Assembly: GCF_000518745.1 (NCBI RefSeq)
Contig: NZ_KI912487.1
Coordinates: 225,242 to 289,241 of the forward strand
Length of the DNA: 64,000 nucleotides
Direction of reading: 5' to 3'
Source: Phaseolibacter flectens ATCC 12775
GTDB taxonomy: Bacteria; Pseudomonadota; Gammaproteobacteria; Enterobacterales; Enterobacteriaceae
The notes beneath the pieces are model-generated. The model was not told the DNA's origin. It saw only the letters and a list, made by a program, of their open reading frames with translations, and searched no databases. Both the position numbers and the translations under genes were made by a program. Shown here one piece after another: positions 35,866 to 43,583 of this stretch (positions are counted from its first letter, which is position 1; each line of letters opens with the position of its first letter).

Positions 35866-37605
35866 TTAAGGTCGTTCTGCTACGGGGCCGGTCACTTCAG
35901 CGTCACTGTTTAAGTCAAGATCAACCCCGTCACCACGCAAACTGGATAGACTGTTAAAGGTCATGCCTGTTGAGGCCGCAGGCGCCCGTTCAAAAGCCCG
36001 TGCCGGACCGGTCACTTCAGCGTCGCTGTTTAAGTCAAGATCAACCCCGTCACCATGCAACCTCGCCTGATTGGCATCGGGTGCCATTGCCGAATAAGCA
36101 GAAGAGCCAGCCTCATCATGGTCAGGATCAAAATGCCACCCCGACCAATCCGAGCCGGGTAACTGAAAGGAATCAGACACATTGTCGTCAGCCGCGCGCA
36201 AATTGCCTTGACCCGTCTCAGGTGCCATTGCCGAATAAGCAGAAGAGCCAACCTCATCATGGTCAGGATCAAAATGCCACCCCGACCAATCCGAGCCGGG
36301 TAACTGAAAGGAATCAGACTGGGTTGGTTGAGTTTGCCTAGGAAAACAATCACGTAACCGCCTTAACGCCGTATTTACCGGGTTCATACTATTTTTACTT
36401 TTCCCTTCCATCCAGATATCTTTATCAATCTCAAGACTTTGTTGATGGATCCGTGACTGAATATCCGGTTTATTATTCTGTCTTAACCAAATACTGAAGC
36501 GTCGTAATGTCGAGGTGTAACTGTATGCTGCCGTGCGTCCCTTATGATCATAGCTGACTGGGCGTTGATTACGTTGCGCTTCACTGTGCAGACGCTGGTT
36601 CATTCTTGCTTCAAACTCCTCCAATAAGGGACTGTCTACATCATATGCCTCATCACGGCGACGTATTCGCCGGATGCCAACCTCTCCTCCTTGATTCACC
36701 TCTTTAATTCTACGTAATGCCGCATTAATGATTTGCTGATTGACACTATGTCCTTGGCTAAAAGGTAAAATATCCGGTTTCTCAACTTCCGGTCGTTCAA
36801 GAAAATCACACAATGACATATTATGTTTTATTGTTAGCCAATCGCTGAAGGCAATAAGCTTCTGCCGATAACTGGTCTTTACTTTTATGCCTTGGATCTC
36901 ATCTTTTGGAAAAGCCTGTTCAATTAGCCAATGATCTTCTTCAGGGACATGCATGTTTTCTGGTATACGCCGAGGATTAATTTTCAGCCGCCCATTGCGA
37001 TCCATCACCAGTGTGTAGACATGCTTTAATAAGGCCGAAATGTCAGTGTAACCATGTTCACGTGCGTAAAGTTTCAGATCCGTTTCTAATTGTGCTGTAA
37101 ATAATCGCGCTTTCATGCTGCCTTTGTTGTTGCGACGAAGCCAGTCACTCATATCAATCAAGCGATAACGATAAGCATCAATGGTATTGAGATTCGTCCC
37201 CCCCATTTCAGCACCGAGACGGAAATCCTCAATCAATGATTTATCTTCTTCATAAGGTGAACGAGAACCTTGATAGTCAAACCTTGTCTGACTGCCCGCC
37301 GTACGTTCTGCTGGAGGTGGCATTAAGGCTCTGGCCATCTCATTGTGATCTGAGACAGCCTGACGACTGCCTTGTGCCTGATTTTCGACACGACTTCGAC
37401 TCCGCATTTCCGCTGCGCGTAATTCGGTTCGACGTCGTTTTTTAATACGCTGCTGGTCTGGTTCCGGCAAACTGCTTTCGTGTATCACATGGGAGTGGGA
37501 TGGCGTGAACGTTTCATTTACGCCAGCGGAATTTTGCTGTTCAGCCGGCGGGGCGAGAGAACGAAATCCGCCGGTATGATTGTCTGTTGGCCCCGAACTT
37601 CGCAT
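35866..37605 (-). CDS. Putative type III effector, XopD/NopD/Bel2-5-like without protease domain
   Basis: This 579-residue soluble protein has a Ser/Thr/Pro/Gly-rich N-terminus (residues 1-50, like a type III secretion signal) and a basic patch IKKRRR (54-59) resembling a nuclear localisation signal. Three degenerate helical repeats follow (about 120-200, 220-305, 325-422), each with Y..L..FS.WL...N and ending N.AL.R. Next are two copies of a SDWSGWHFDPDHDE module (431-463, 478-510) and two copies of GDGVDLDLNSDAEVTGP (518-534, 558-574) whose LDLN resembles the plant EAR repression motif. This is the architecture of XopD-type effectors of plant pathogens and rhizobia, but the C-terminal SUMO protease is absent. 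A hrp box lies 37 bp upstream. Gene family by resemblance, role by inference. Confidence 0.7.
   Translation of the reverse strand: MRSSGPTDNHTGGFRSLAPPAEQQNSAGVNETFTPSHSHVIHESSLPEPDQQRIKKRRRTELRAAEMRSRSRVENQAQGSRQAVSDHNEMARALMPPPAERTAGSQTRFDYQGSRSPYEEDKSLIEDFRLGAEMGGTNLNTIDAYRYRLIDMSDWLRRNNKGSMKARLFTAQLETDLKLYAREHGYTDISALLKHVYTLVMDRNGRLKINPRRIPENMHVPEEDHWLIEQAFPKDEIQGIKVKTSYRQKLIAFSDWLTIKHNMSLCDFLERPEVEKPDILPFSQGHSVNQQIINAALRRIKEVNQGGEVGIRRIRRRDEAYDVDSPLLEEFEARMNQRLHSEAQRNQRPVSYDHKGRTAAYSYTSTLRRFSIWLRQNNKPDIQSRIHQQSLEIDKDIWMEGKSKNSMNPVNTALRRLRDCFPRQTQPTQSDSFQLPGSDWSGWHFDPDHDEVGSSAYSAMAPETGQGNLRAADDNVSDSFQLPGSDWSGWHFDPDHDEAGSSAYSAMAPDANQARLHGDGVDLDLNSDAEVTGPARAFERAPAASTGMTFNSLSSLRGDGVDLDLNSDAEVTGPVAERP
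35884..36061 (-). repeat. Two tandem EAR-like coding repeats inside the effector gene
   Basis: About 58 bp at 35884-35941 is repeated at 36004-36061 (period 120 bp, 40 codons) with very few differences. Each encodes GDGVDLDLNSDAEVTGP. The near identity at DNA level suggests recent duplication. Confidence 0.85.
36079..36319 (-). repeat. Two tandem 141-bp-period coding repeats inside the effector gene
   Basis: About 96 bp at 36083-36178 recurs at 36224-36319 with a single mismatch, 47 codons apart. Each encodes SFQLPGSDWSGWHFDPDHDE plus SSAYSAMAP. It shows active repeat expansion or contraction in the effector tail. Confidence 0.9.
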
Positions 37606-37642
37606 GTTTGCCCCATTAATTGCTAAACCAATGTCTTGACAA

Positions 37643-37670
37643 TGGGTGGCTCACTGTGGCAAAAAGTTCC
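37643..37670 (-). promoter_or_regulatory. hrp box (HrpL-type sigma factor promoter)
   Basis: On the minus strand GGAACT (37670-37665) is followed after exactly 15 nt by CCACCCA (37649-37643). This fits the hrp box GGAAC[C/T]-N15/16-CCACNNA. It ends 37 bp before the effector ATG, giving a leader of about 30 nt. It implies that the genome encodes HrpL and a Hrp type III secretion system. Confidence 0.78.
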
Positions 37671-37989
37671 CATTACTACCTCCTCGACTCATGATGCGAT
37701 CGGTAAACCGCTTAACATGCCTGTTGCTGTCGCCCTCCTCCAACGCAAGGTTCAGTGCAGCTCCCCTCGCATAACAAAAGAGCAAGTCAGTGTGATAATA
37801 CGCCATAACTGGCTCTCAAGCGCTGCGATAAAATAAAGACACCCGACGAATTAGCGACTTAATTATCAGAGCCAATGCCTCGTTCAACCCGTTTCTGGTC
37901 TGGGTTACACCGACATTTAGCAATTTATGCTTGCATTTCCTCTGACGGAGACGGACAATTTTGCCCCCTAAAATGTCTGGACGCGAGTC
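37671..37989. other. Intergenic region between hrp box and glsB
   Basis: About 320 bp between divergent genes. The frames are short and I recognise nothing in them. The glsB promoter should be here. Confidence 0.4.
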
Positions 37990-38913
37990 ATGCTCAATCT
38001 CAATAATACGCTGTTAGAAGATATCCTAAATGAGGTTCGTCCATTACTGGGCACAGGCAATGTGGCCGACTATATTCCGGCGTTAGCTGAGGTGAATAAT
38101 CAACAATTAGCCATTGCAATTTATACTTGTGATGGGCAACACTTTCAGGCGGGTGATGCCTCTACACGTTTTTCAATCCAGTCAATATCGAAAGTGCTGT
38201 CATTGACACTGGCCATGACACGCTATAGTCATCAAGAACTTTGGCAACGTGTCGGTAAAGATCCCTCAGGCCAGCCTTTTAATTCTTTAGTCCAATTAGA
38301 AATGGAAAAGGGCATTCCTCGTAATCCGTTTATCAACGCTGGGGCGCTGGTGATCTGCGATATGTTACATAGTCGTATTACAACTCCTCGCCACCGTATG
38401 CTCGAATTAGTCCGAATGTTAACGGATGAGCCCACCATTGATTATGATCGACAAGTGGCCAGTTCTGAGTATGAACATTCAGCCCGCAATGCTGCGATTG
38501 CTTGGTTAATGAAATCATTTGGTAATTTCCATAATGATGTCAGCCAAGTATTGAATAATTATTTTCACTATTGTTCCCTCTCGATGAACTGCATTGAGTT
38601 AGCACGATGCTTCCATTATCTCGCCTCGCCCCAAGCTTGCTCAAGCGTATTTGGCAATGAGATCACTGCAAGGCAAGTCAAACACATTAATGCTCTCATG
38701 ATGACCAGCGGGATGTACAATGCCGCAGGGGAATTTGCATGGCGAGTTGGACTGCCTGCAAAATCAGGTGTTGGAGGTGGGATTGTTGCCTTAGTCCCGG
38801 GATTAATGAGTATCGCGGTTTGGTCACCCGAACTTGACCAATTTGGTAATTCACTGGCCGGCACCGCAATATTGGAAAAACTGACAGAAAAACTTGAATA
38901 TTCGATTTTCTAA
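37990..38913 (+). CDS. glsB: Glutaminase (GlsB/YneH type)
   Basis: This 307-residue beta-lactamase-fold glutaminase hydrolyses L-glutamine to glutamate and ammonia. The catalytic SISK (Ser-x-x-Lys, about residues 66-69 in [12 protein letters not shown]), the [14 protein letters not shown] block, the Tyr-containing [11 protein letters not shown] and C-terminal [14 protein letters not shown] are all there. Length is that of E. coli YneH (308). It is monocistronic, without a strong ribosome site. Confidence 0.95.
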   Translation: MLNLNNTLLEDILNEVRPLLGTGNVADYIPALAEVNNQQLAIAIYTCDGQHFQAGDASTRFSIQSISKVLSLTLAMTRYSHQELWQRVGKDPSGQPFNSLVQLEMEKGIPRNPFINAGALVICDMLHSRITTPRHRMLELVRMLTDEPTIDYDRQVASSEYEHSARNAAIAWLMKSFGNFHNDVSQVLNNYFHYCSLSMNCIELARCFHYLASPQACSSVFGNEITARQVKHINALMMTSGMYNAAGEFAWRVGLPAKSGVGGGIVALVPGLMSIAVWSPELDQFGNSLAGTAILEKLTEKLEYSIF

Positions 38914-39111
38914 TGAGAAGGCTAAATGATGATGGTAGCACTCATGACAGTGCATCACGTACGCTTCACCCTCACCTCGGTGATAACTTTGGGCAAAAAA
39001 CAACAATAAACGGGATAAATCTGTAAATTGAGTTAAGATCGGCTGACTAAACTTCACAGCACGCTAACGACACTTTATAGTAGTCGCTGCTTTTAACGTA
39101 ACGGATAATTT

Positions 39112-39747
39112 ATGAAAACTATCGTTGACGGATTTCTCTCATTTCAGAAAGAAGTTTACCCTGAAAGAAAAGAACTGTTCCGTACTCTGGCATCAAGTCA
39201 AAAACCGAAAGCCCTTTTTATCTCTTGCTCTGACAGCCGCTTGGTACCTGAGCTCGTGACACAACAGGATCCCGGACAATTGTTTGTGATACGTAATGCA
39301 GGCAATATCGTGCCCTCTTTCGGCCCAGAGCCTGGTGGGGTTTCAGCAACGATTGAGTATGCGGTTGTCGCGCTTGGCGTTAAAGATATTATTATTTGTG
39401 GCCATTCAAATTGTGGTGCCATGTCAGCCATTGCCACTTGTCAATGTCTGGATACAATGCCCGCCGTTTCTCATTGGTTGCGTTATGCCGATGCTGCCCG
39501 TGCCGTTTTAGAAAATGACAATTACCAGACTGACGAGCAAAAAATCAATGCCATGGTCAAAGAAAATGTGATTGCTCAACTCAATAATATTAAAACGCAT
39601 CCCTCGGTGGCGGTGGCACTCCGTCAAGGACAGGTTCGTCTCCATGGTTGGGTGTATAATATTGAAACAGCACAAATCCAGACACTGGCAAAGGATGGCA
39701 AACACTTTATCAATCTGGCTGATAATCCAGATCATTTTTTTGAATAA
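39112..39747 (+). CDS. cynT: Beta-class carbonic anhydrase, CynT-like
   Basis: This 211-residue beta-carbonic anhydrase has Zn ligands Cys and Asp in [14 protein letters not shown] and His and Cys in [35 protein letters not shown] and [12 protein letters not shown] follow E. coli CynT more closely than Can. In E. coli CynT supplies bicarbonate for cyanase (CynS), but no cynS or cynR is here, so it more likely serves general CO2/bicarbonate balance. It is a single gene. Confidence 0.93.
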   Translation: MKTIVDGFLSFQKEVYPERKELFRTLASSQKPKALFISCSDSRLVPELVTQQDPGQLFVIRNAGNIVPSFGPEPGGVSATIEYAVVALGVKDIIICGHSNCGAMSAIATCQCLDTMPAVSHWLRYADAARAVLENDNYQTDEQKINAMVKENVIAQLNNIKTHPSVAVALRQGQVRLHGWVYNIETAQIQTLAKDGKHFINLADNPDHFFE

Positions 39748-40375
39748 GGGTTAATTGCATTCGACTACCGCCTAAGATCATGGCCAGTCGAACAAGACCT
39801 TGCGGGCGAAACGGGGTGTTCCCCTTCACTGTCGCCCGCTTTCATCTTGACGTCGCCGTGAGAGAATAGCAAGCAAGATGCTGACAAATACGTTTTTTCT
39901 CAGTAACAACCGACGCCAATGGCGAACAAGCGTTACTGCTTGTACATCGAGACCGATCCTCCAAGCGAAGCCAGCATTATTTTTAATTTTGGCTGTATTT
40001 GACAAGAAAGGGATGAACCGATCACCGATCGTCTGCTTTCGAAACACCAAACAACGCGGCAAGCGCCGCCAATTATCGGCGATGGTTCCGAGTCGGCTAT
40101 CTTGACAATGCTCTCCACACCCAACGGAGCTGCCAAGATTTAAAGCAAAAACGCCGCTGTTGCTTACGGTATCCCCCACAATCAGTTAGGAAAAACCAAC
40201 CTGGGTCTCCTCATCATTCCAGAGGTCACTCACATCGCTTATCGTGCAAGTGCCTCAACCGTCTTATCGTCTTATCCTTTCAGCCACGCATCACTGCCTG
40301 TGCTTGTCTGTACGGTACTTTGCTTCGCTAAGTCGTCATGATGGGAGGACTCGAAAAACCCTACACGTTGGGAAT
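39748..40375. other. Gene-poor stretch, probably decayed
   Basis: About 630 bp with GC similar to genes and several overlapping minus-strand frames (up to 117 codons). None has a ribosome site or a familiar motif. It looks like eroded coding sequence; I cannot say of what. Confidence 0.4.
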
Positions 40376-41005
40376 TTATCCTTGCGTATCCAGCCCCTCA
40401 TTCGTCTCCAATTGTTGTAGCAAAAAAGCACTGGCCACTTCAAGCCCATGCTGGCTTATCGTATGGGCCACATCCGGTTCAGTAATCAGGGCAACCGCCA
40501 AGCCTGCCTCCCTTAATTGGCGAGTGGCCTCCAGGCTGTCACTGACAGGCACCACCGTATCGGCTTCACCATGGACCAAAAGTACAGAACAAGGTCGAGC
40601 AAAATGAAACGGCGGAGCACTGAGTAAACGACCAGAAAAACCGATGACGCCCGCCAAAGGAAGTGACCCTGTCACCAAGCAATCTAATGCCATAATGGTT
40701 CCCTGTGAAAAGCCCATCAAGATGATGTTATCCCGTTCGGGATCGCATTGCTCTGCGACTAAGATCGGTTGCAATACAGCCTGCAAAGCATGACGCCCTT
40801 CCTCCAAACGCTGCTGCGCATTCTGCGCATTTATCCCTTCGAGACTAAACCACTGATAACCGAAACCGGTTTCACTAGCAAACGGCGCATCAGGTGCCAC
40901 AAAACGTAAATCAGGGAGCAGATGGGACCAAAACTCACCCAATGCCTGTAAATCTTCGCCGGTACTGCTGTGGCCATGTAACAAAATTAAGAGATTTTTT
41001 TTCAT
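40376..41005 (-). CDS. Serine esterase of the phospholipase/carboxylesterase family (YpfH-like)
   Basis: About 209 residues from the ATG at 41005 (MKKNLLILLHGHSSTGEDLQ); the open frame goes back to 41176 but the extra 57 residues look non-coding and cross the Fur-like site. It has an alpha/beta-hydrolase fold with nucleophile Ser100 in GFSQG, Asp149 in VHGEADTVVP and His181 in VAHTIS, a complete triad. Probably a cytoplasmic esterase. It is divergent from fhuF, with the start codons about 190 bp apart. Given the siderophore context a role in siderophore release is conceivable but unsupported. Confidence 0.8.
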   Translation of the reverse strand: MKKNLLILLHGHSSTGEDLQALGEFWSHLLPDLRFVAPDAPFASETGFGYQWFSLEGINAQNAQQRLEEGRHALQAVLQPILVAEQCDPERDNIILMGFSQGTIMALDCLVTGSLPLAGVIGFSGRLLSAPPFHFARPCSVLLVHGEADTVVPVSDSLEATRQLREAGLAVALITEPDVAHTISQHGLEVASAFLLQQLETNEGLDTQG

Positions 41006-41158
41006 CGAATTCTTACCTGTATTGCGCCCCATTCGGGCCCCTTCCCAACCAGTCTGACTTGAATCATAGACCAGATACTGGGGATAGCCCTTCTTTTCCG
41101 TTCTGTGTGCTAGAAAGGATTTATCCATCATAGCACTTGAGTTATTAATGCAAACCTG

Positions 41159-41178
41159 TATCATTTGCATTATCATTC
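41159..41178. promoter_or_regulatory. Probable Fur box upstream of fhuF
   Basis: On the minus strand GAATGATAATGCAAATGATA contains the hexamer array GATAAT-GCAAAT-GATA, with a full TGATAAT half-site. It lies 20-39 bp before the fhuF ATG. Fur control of fhuFCDB would fit their role. Confidence 0.55.
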
Positions 41179-41197
41179 AAGATACAGCCATTTGCCT

Positions 41198-41878
41198 ATG
41201 TCTACAGTCAGCGTGAGTGCCATCCCCATCGTTTCGCTGCCCTCTCCGGTCGTTGCACTGGCGAGTGCGGTAGACCCACAACAGTTTGCCAGCCTTTTGC
41301 CAAAGCACTGGCAAGAAATGAGCATGAAACGTCGTGCTGCTTGGCTTTCTATGTGGTCTCAGTGGTTTTTTGCTAAAACGCTGACCCCATGGATTGAACG
41401 ATTCCTTGCACATCAACAAGCTCAGCCTTTATGGCTAATGCAAGGACAATTGGCCTTGAATAATGACGGATTTCCCTGCGATCTCGCCTGCCAACATCCG
41501 ATGCTGACGGTGAGTGATCATACCACAACCCACCAAGTACTGATGAGACTGATTGACCTTTTTATTGAGCCAGTCTGCCAGTGTCTGGCTTTTCACTGTA
41601 ACAATCAGTATCAATTATTTTGGAGCAATGCCGCCATTCGAATTTATCAGGGTGTTAAGCGTGCCAATTGCCCGTTACAAGCAAAAAACAGCGTGATGAC
41701 ATGGTTAACCACACCGACCCGAGAAAATGGACAACGTAATTTTCTCTGCCTCAAACCGTCCAATGATACAACCCTCTGCCGCAAAGATTGTTGCCTACGC
41801 AGTCGGCTGGATTACCCAGAATGTCGCCATTGCCCACTGACAACGAAATTAACCAAGCCATCTCGGAATGACTCGTGA
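41198..41878 (+). CDS. fhuF: FhuF-like ferric siderophore reductase
   Basis: This 226-residue protein of the FhuF family reduces Fe(III) in hydroxamate siderophores to release iron in the cytoplasm. N-terminal ASLLPKHWQEMSMKRRAAWL and the C-terminal cysteine cluster CC...C..C (about residues 202-216) mark the family; the cluster binds [2Fe-2S]. Here the spacing reads CC-X9-C-X2-C, one residue shorter than the CC-X10-C-X2-C of E. coli FhuF. It is the first gene of fhuF-fhuC-fhuD-fhuB and overlaps fhuC by 4 nt. Confidence 0.87.
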   Translation: MSTVSVSAIPIVSLPSPVVALASAVDPQQFASLLPKHWQEMSMKRRAAWLSMWSQWFFAKTLTPWIERFLAHQQAQPLWLMQGQLALNNDGFPCDLACQHPMLTVSDHTTTHQVLMRLIDLFIEPVCQCLAFHCNNQYQLFWSNAAIRIYQGVKRANCPLQAKNSVMTWLTTPTRENGQRNFLCLKPSNDTTLCRKDCCLRSRLDYPECRHCPLTTKLTKPSRNDS

Positions 41879-42678
41879 ACAAGAACCTTGTTACCGCTTC
41901 GGCTATGCCAACCTTCATGTTGGATCAGTTACAAGTTAATCACGGCAAAAAATGCCTGTTACATCCCATGAGCTACCCGTTTACCCCCGGAAAAATGACC
42001 GCCTTACTGGGACATAATGGCTCGGGTAAATCAACCTTGCTCAAAATTTTGGCTCGACAGAATACCCACTACCTTGGTCAAGTGACTTGGCACGGTAAAC
42101 CACTATCACACTGGCCTGCTCGCGCTTTTGCTCGGCAAGTGGCTTATTTGCCGCAGCATCTCCCTCTCGCACACGGGTTGAGTGTCCGAGAGTTAGTTAG
42201 TCTGGGACGTTTTGCTTGGCATGGCACATTAGGGCGAAAAACGGCAGCGGATCATCAAGCCATACAGCAGGCAATAGCTAGCGTCGATTTGAGTTGGGCT
42301 CAAGATCAGTTGGTGGAACGACTCTCTGGTGGGGAGCGACAGCGCGCTTGGCTGGCAATGTGTGTGGTTCAAGGCAGCCATTGCTTATTATTGGATGAGC
42401 CAACCTCAGCCTTGGATATTGCCCACCAGCATGAGGTACTACAGGTCATACGACAACTTTCTCATACCCAACATTTGACCGTGATCATGGTATTACATGA
42501 TATTAATGTTGCCGCCCGCTTTTGTGACCAATTTTTGGCGCTTCGACAAGGAAAAATGATTTTCAGTGGCAATAAAGCACAGTTGATGGATCCTGAACAA
42601 CTCAAGCGCATTTATGCCGTGCCCATGGGCATTATCCAGCAACCTGAAACGGGCGAACCAGTTTGTTATGTCCAATAA
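41875..42678 (+). CDS. fhuC: Ferric hydroxamate importer ATPase FhuC
   Basis: This 267-residue ABC ATPase starts at a GTG in the fhuF stop overlap (GTGA). Walker A GHNGSGKS, Q-loop YLPQHLPLA, signature LSGGERQR, Walker B LLLDEPTSALD and switch VLHDIN are all present, as is the C-terminal iron-chelate type IYAVPMGI. FhuC energises uptake of ferrichrome, coprogen and aerobactin through FhuB. Confidence 0.93.
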   Translation: MNKNLVTASAMPTFMLDQLQVNHGKKCLLHPMSYPFTPGKMTALLGHNGSGKSTLLKILARQNTHYLGQVTWHGKPLSHWPARAFARQVAYLPQHLPLAHGLSVRELVSLGRFAWHGTLGRKTAADHQAIQQAIASVDLSWAQDQLVERLSGGERQRAWLAMCVVQGSHCLLLDEPTSALDIAHQHEVLQVIRQLSHTQHLTVIMVLHDINVAARFCDQFLALRQGKMIFSGNKAQLMDPEQLKRIYAVPMGIIQQPETGEPVCYVQ

Positions 42679-43582
42679 TCGACGCTCACAAACTACCATC
42701 AACCGAACGAGGCGTCAGTGGCTAAAAAACGCGCTGGTTTTGTGTGGCAGCCTCTCGCTCTCTGATCACTTGCTGGCTGCTCCCCGCCGATCCTGCACGC
42801 CCCCCAGAATCGCAGTGCTCGATTGGACTGGGGTTGAATTACTCAATGATGTGGGGCTCTTTCCCCTCGCATTATGTGATATCAAAGGCTATCGTCAGTG
42901 GGTAGCGTCACCTCCCATCGGACAATCGGTGATCGAATTAGGCTTACGTAATGAGCCTAATTTAGAATTATTGGCTGCACTGAAACCGGATCTGATCATT
43001 GCACCCCAACAAGCCTCCCTGCAAGCGACACGTTATGCCAATCTCGGTCATGTCTGGCCTTTACAATTTTATCATCCTCAACGATCATTACTGACTCAAG
43101 CTGCGGAGAACCAATTACAACTTGCAGATTTGTTACAACGTCACGTATTACCTCATTCGGGTTGGGTTCATTTTCAACAACAGTTACAGACCGACAAACA
43201 GCAACTCGCCGCGTTCCAAGATCAGTCTGTGTTGCTTTTTAGTCTGATAAGCGCACACCAAGTGTTAGTACTGAGTCATCGAAGTTTATTCGGTGAAGTG
43301 CTGCAACAACTTGGACTGAGATCAAGCTGGGTGTACAGCCGCAATCCGTATGGCAGTGCCATTATTGGTATTGAACGATTGCTCAGTTGTCGCGCTGACC
43401 TCATCGTGGAATTTACCCACGATACCCCTGCACTGAGTAAGCAAGTGCAACAATCACCGTTATGGAAAAAAATGCCACTTCTGCACCATACCCGTTATCT
43501 TCGTCTCCCCGCTTTCTGGCCTTATGGCGGACTCCAGACCGCAGCGCGTTTCGCTGCAATGCTAAAAACGCAGTTGGTCTAA
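42668..43582 (+). CDS. fhuD: Periplasmic hydroxamate-siderophore binding protein FhuD
   Basis: About 304 residues from an ATG at 42668, overlapping fhuC by 11 nt. The start has a twin-arginine signal (NRTRRQWLKNALVL) as in E. coli FhuD. The body is Peripla_BP_2 (IAVLDWTGVELLNDVGLFPLA, LGLRNEPNLELLAALKPDLI, GIERLLSCRADLIVEF). It binds ferric hydroxamates including aerobactin and delivers them to FhuB. Confidence 0.93.
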   Translation: MSNNRRSQTTINRTRRQWLKNALVLCGSLSLSDHLLAAPRRSCTPPRIAVLDWTGVELLNDVGLFPLALCDIKGYRQWVASPPIGQSVIELGLRNEPNLELLAALKPDLIIAPQQASLQATRYANLGHVWPLQFYHPQRSLLTQAAENQLQLADLLQRHVLPHSGWVHFQQQLQTDKQQLAAFQDQSVLLFSLISAHQVLVLSHRSLFGEVLQQLGLRSSWVYSRNPYGSAIIGIERLLSCRADLIVEFTHDTPALSKQVQQSPLWKKMPLLHHTRYLRLPAFWPYGGLQTAARFAAMLKTQLV

Positions 43583-43583
43583 T

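Noticed and set aside
35970..36341. 123-codon plus-strand frame with internal repeats opposite the effector
   Set aside because: Its repeats are only the mirror of the effector's DNA repeats; the minus-strand frame is 579 codons with a promoter.
39826..40179. 117-codon minus-strand frame
   Set aside because: No ribosome site, and two other overlapping frames are equally open; no conserved motif.
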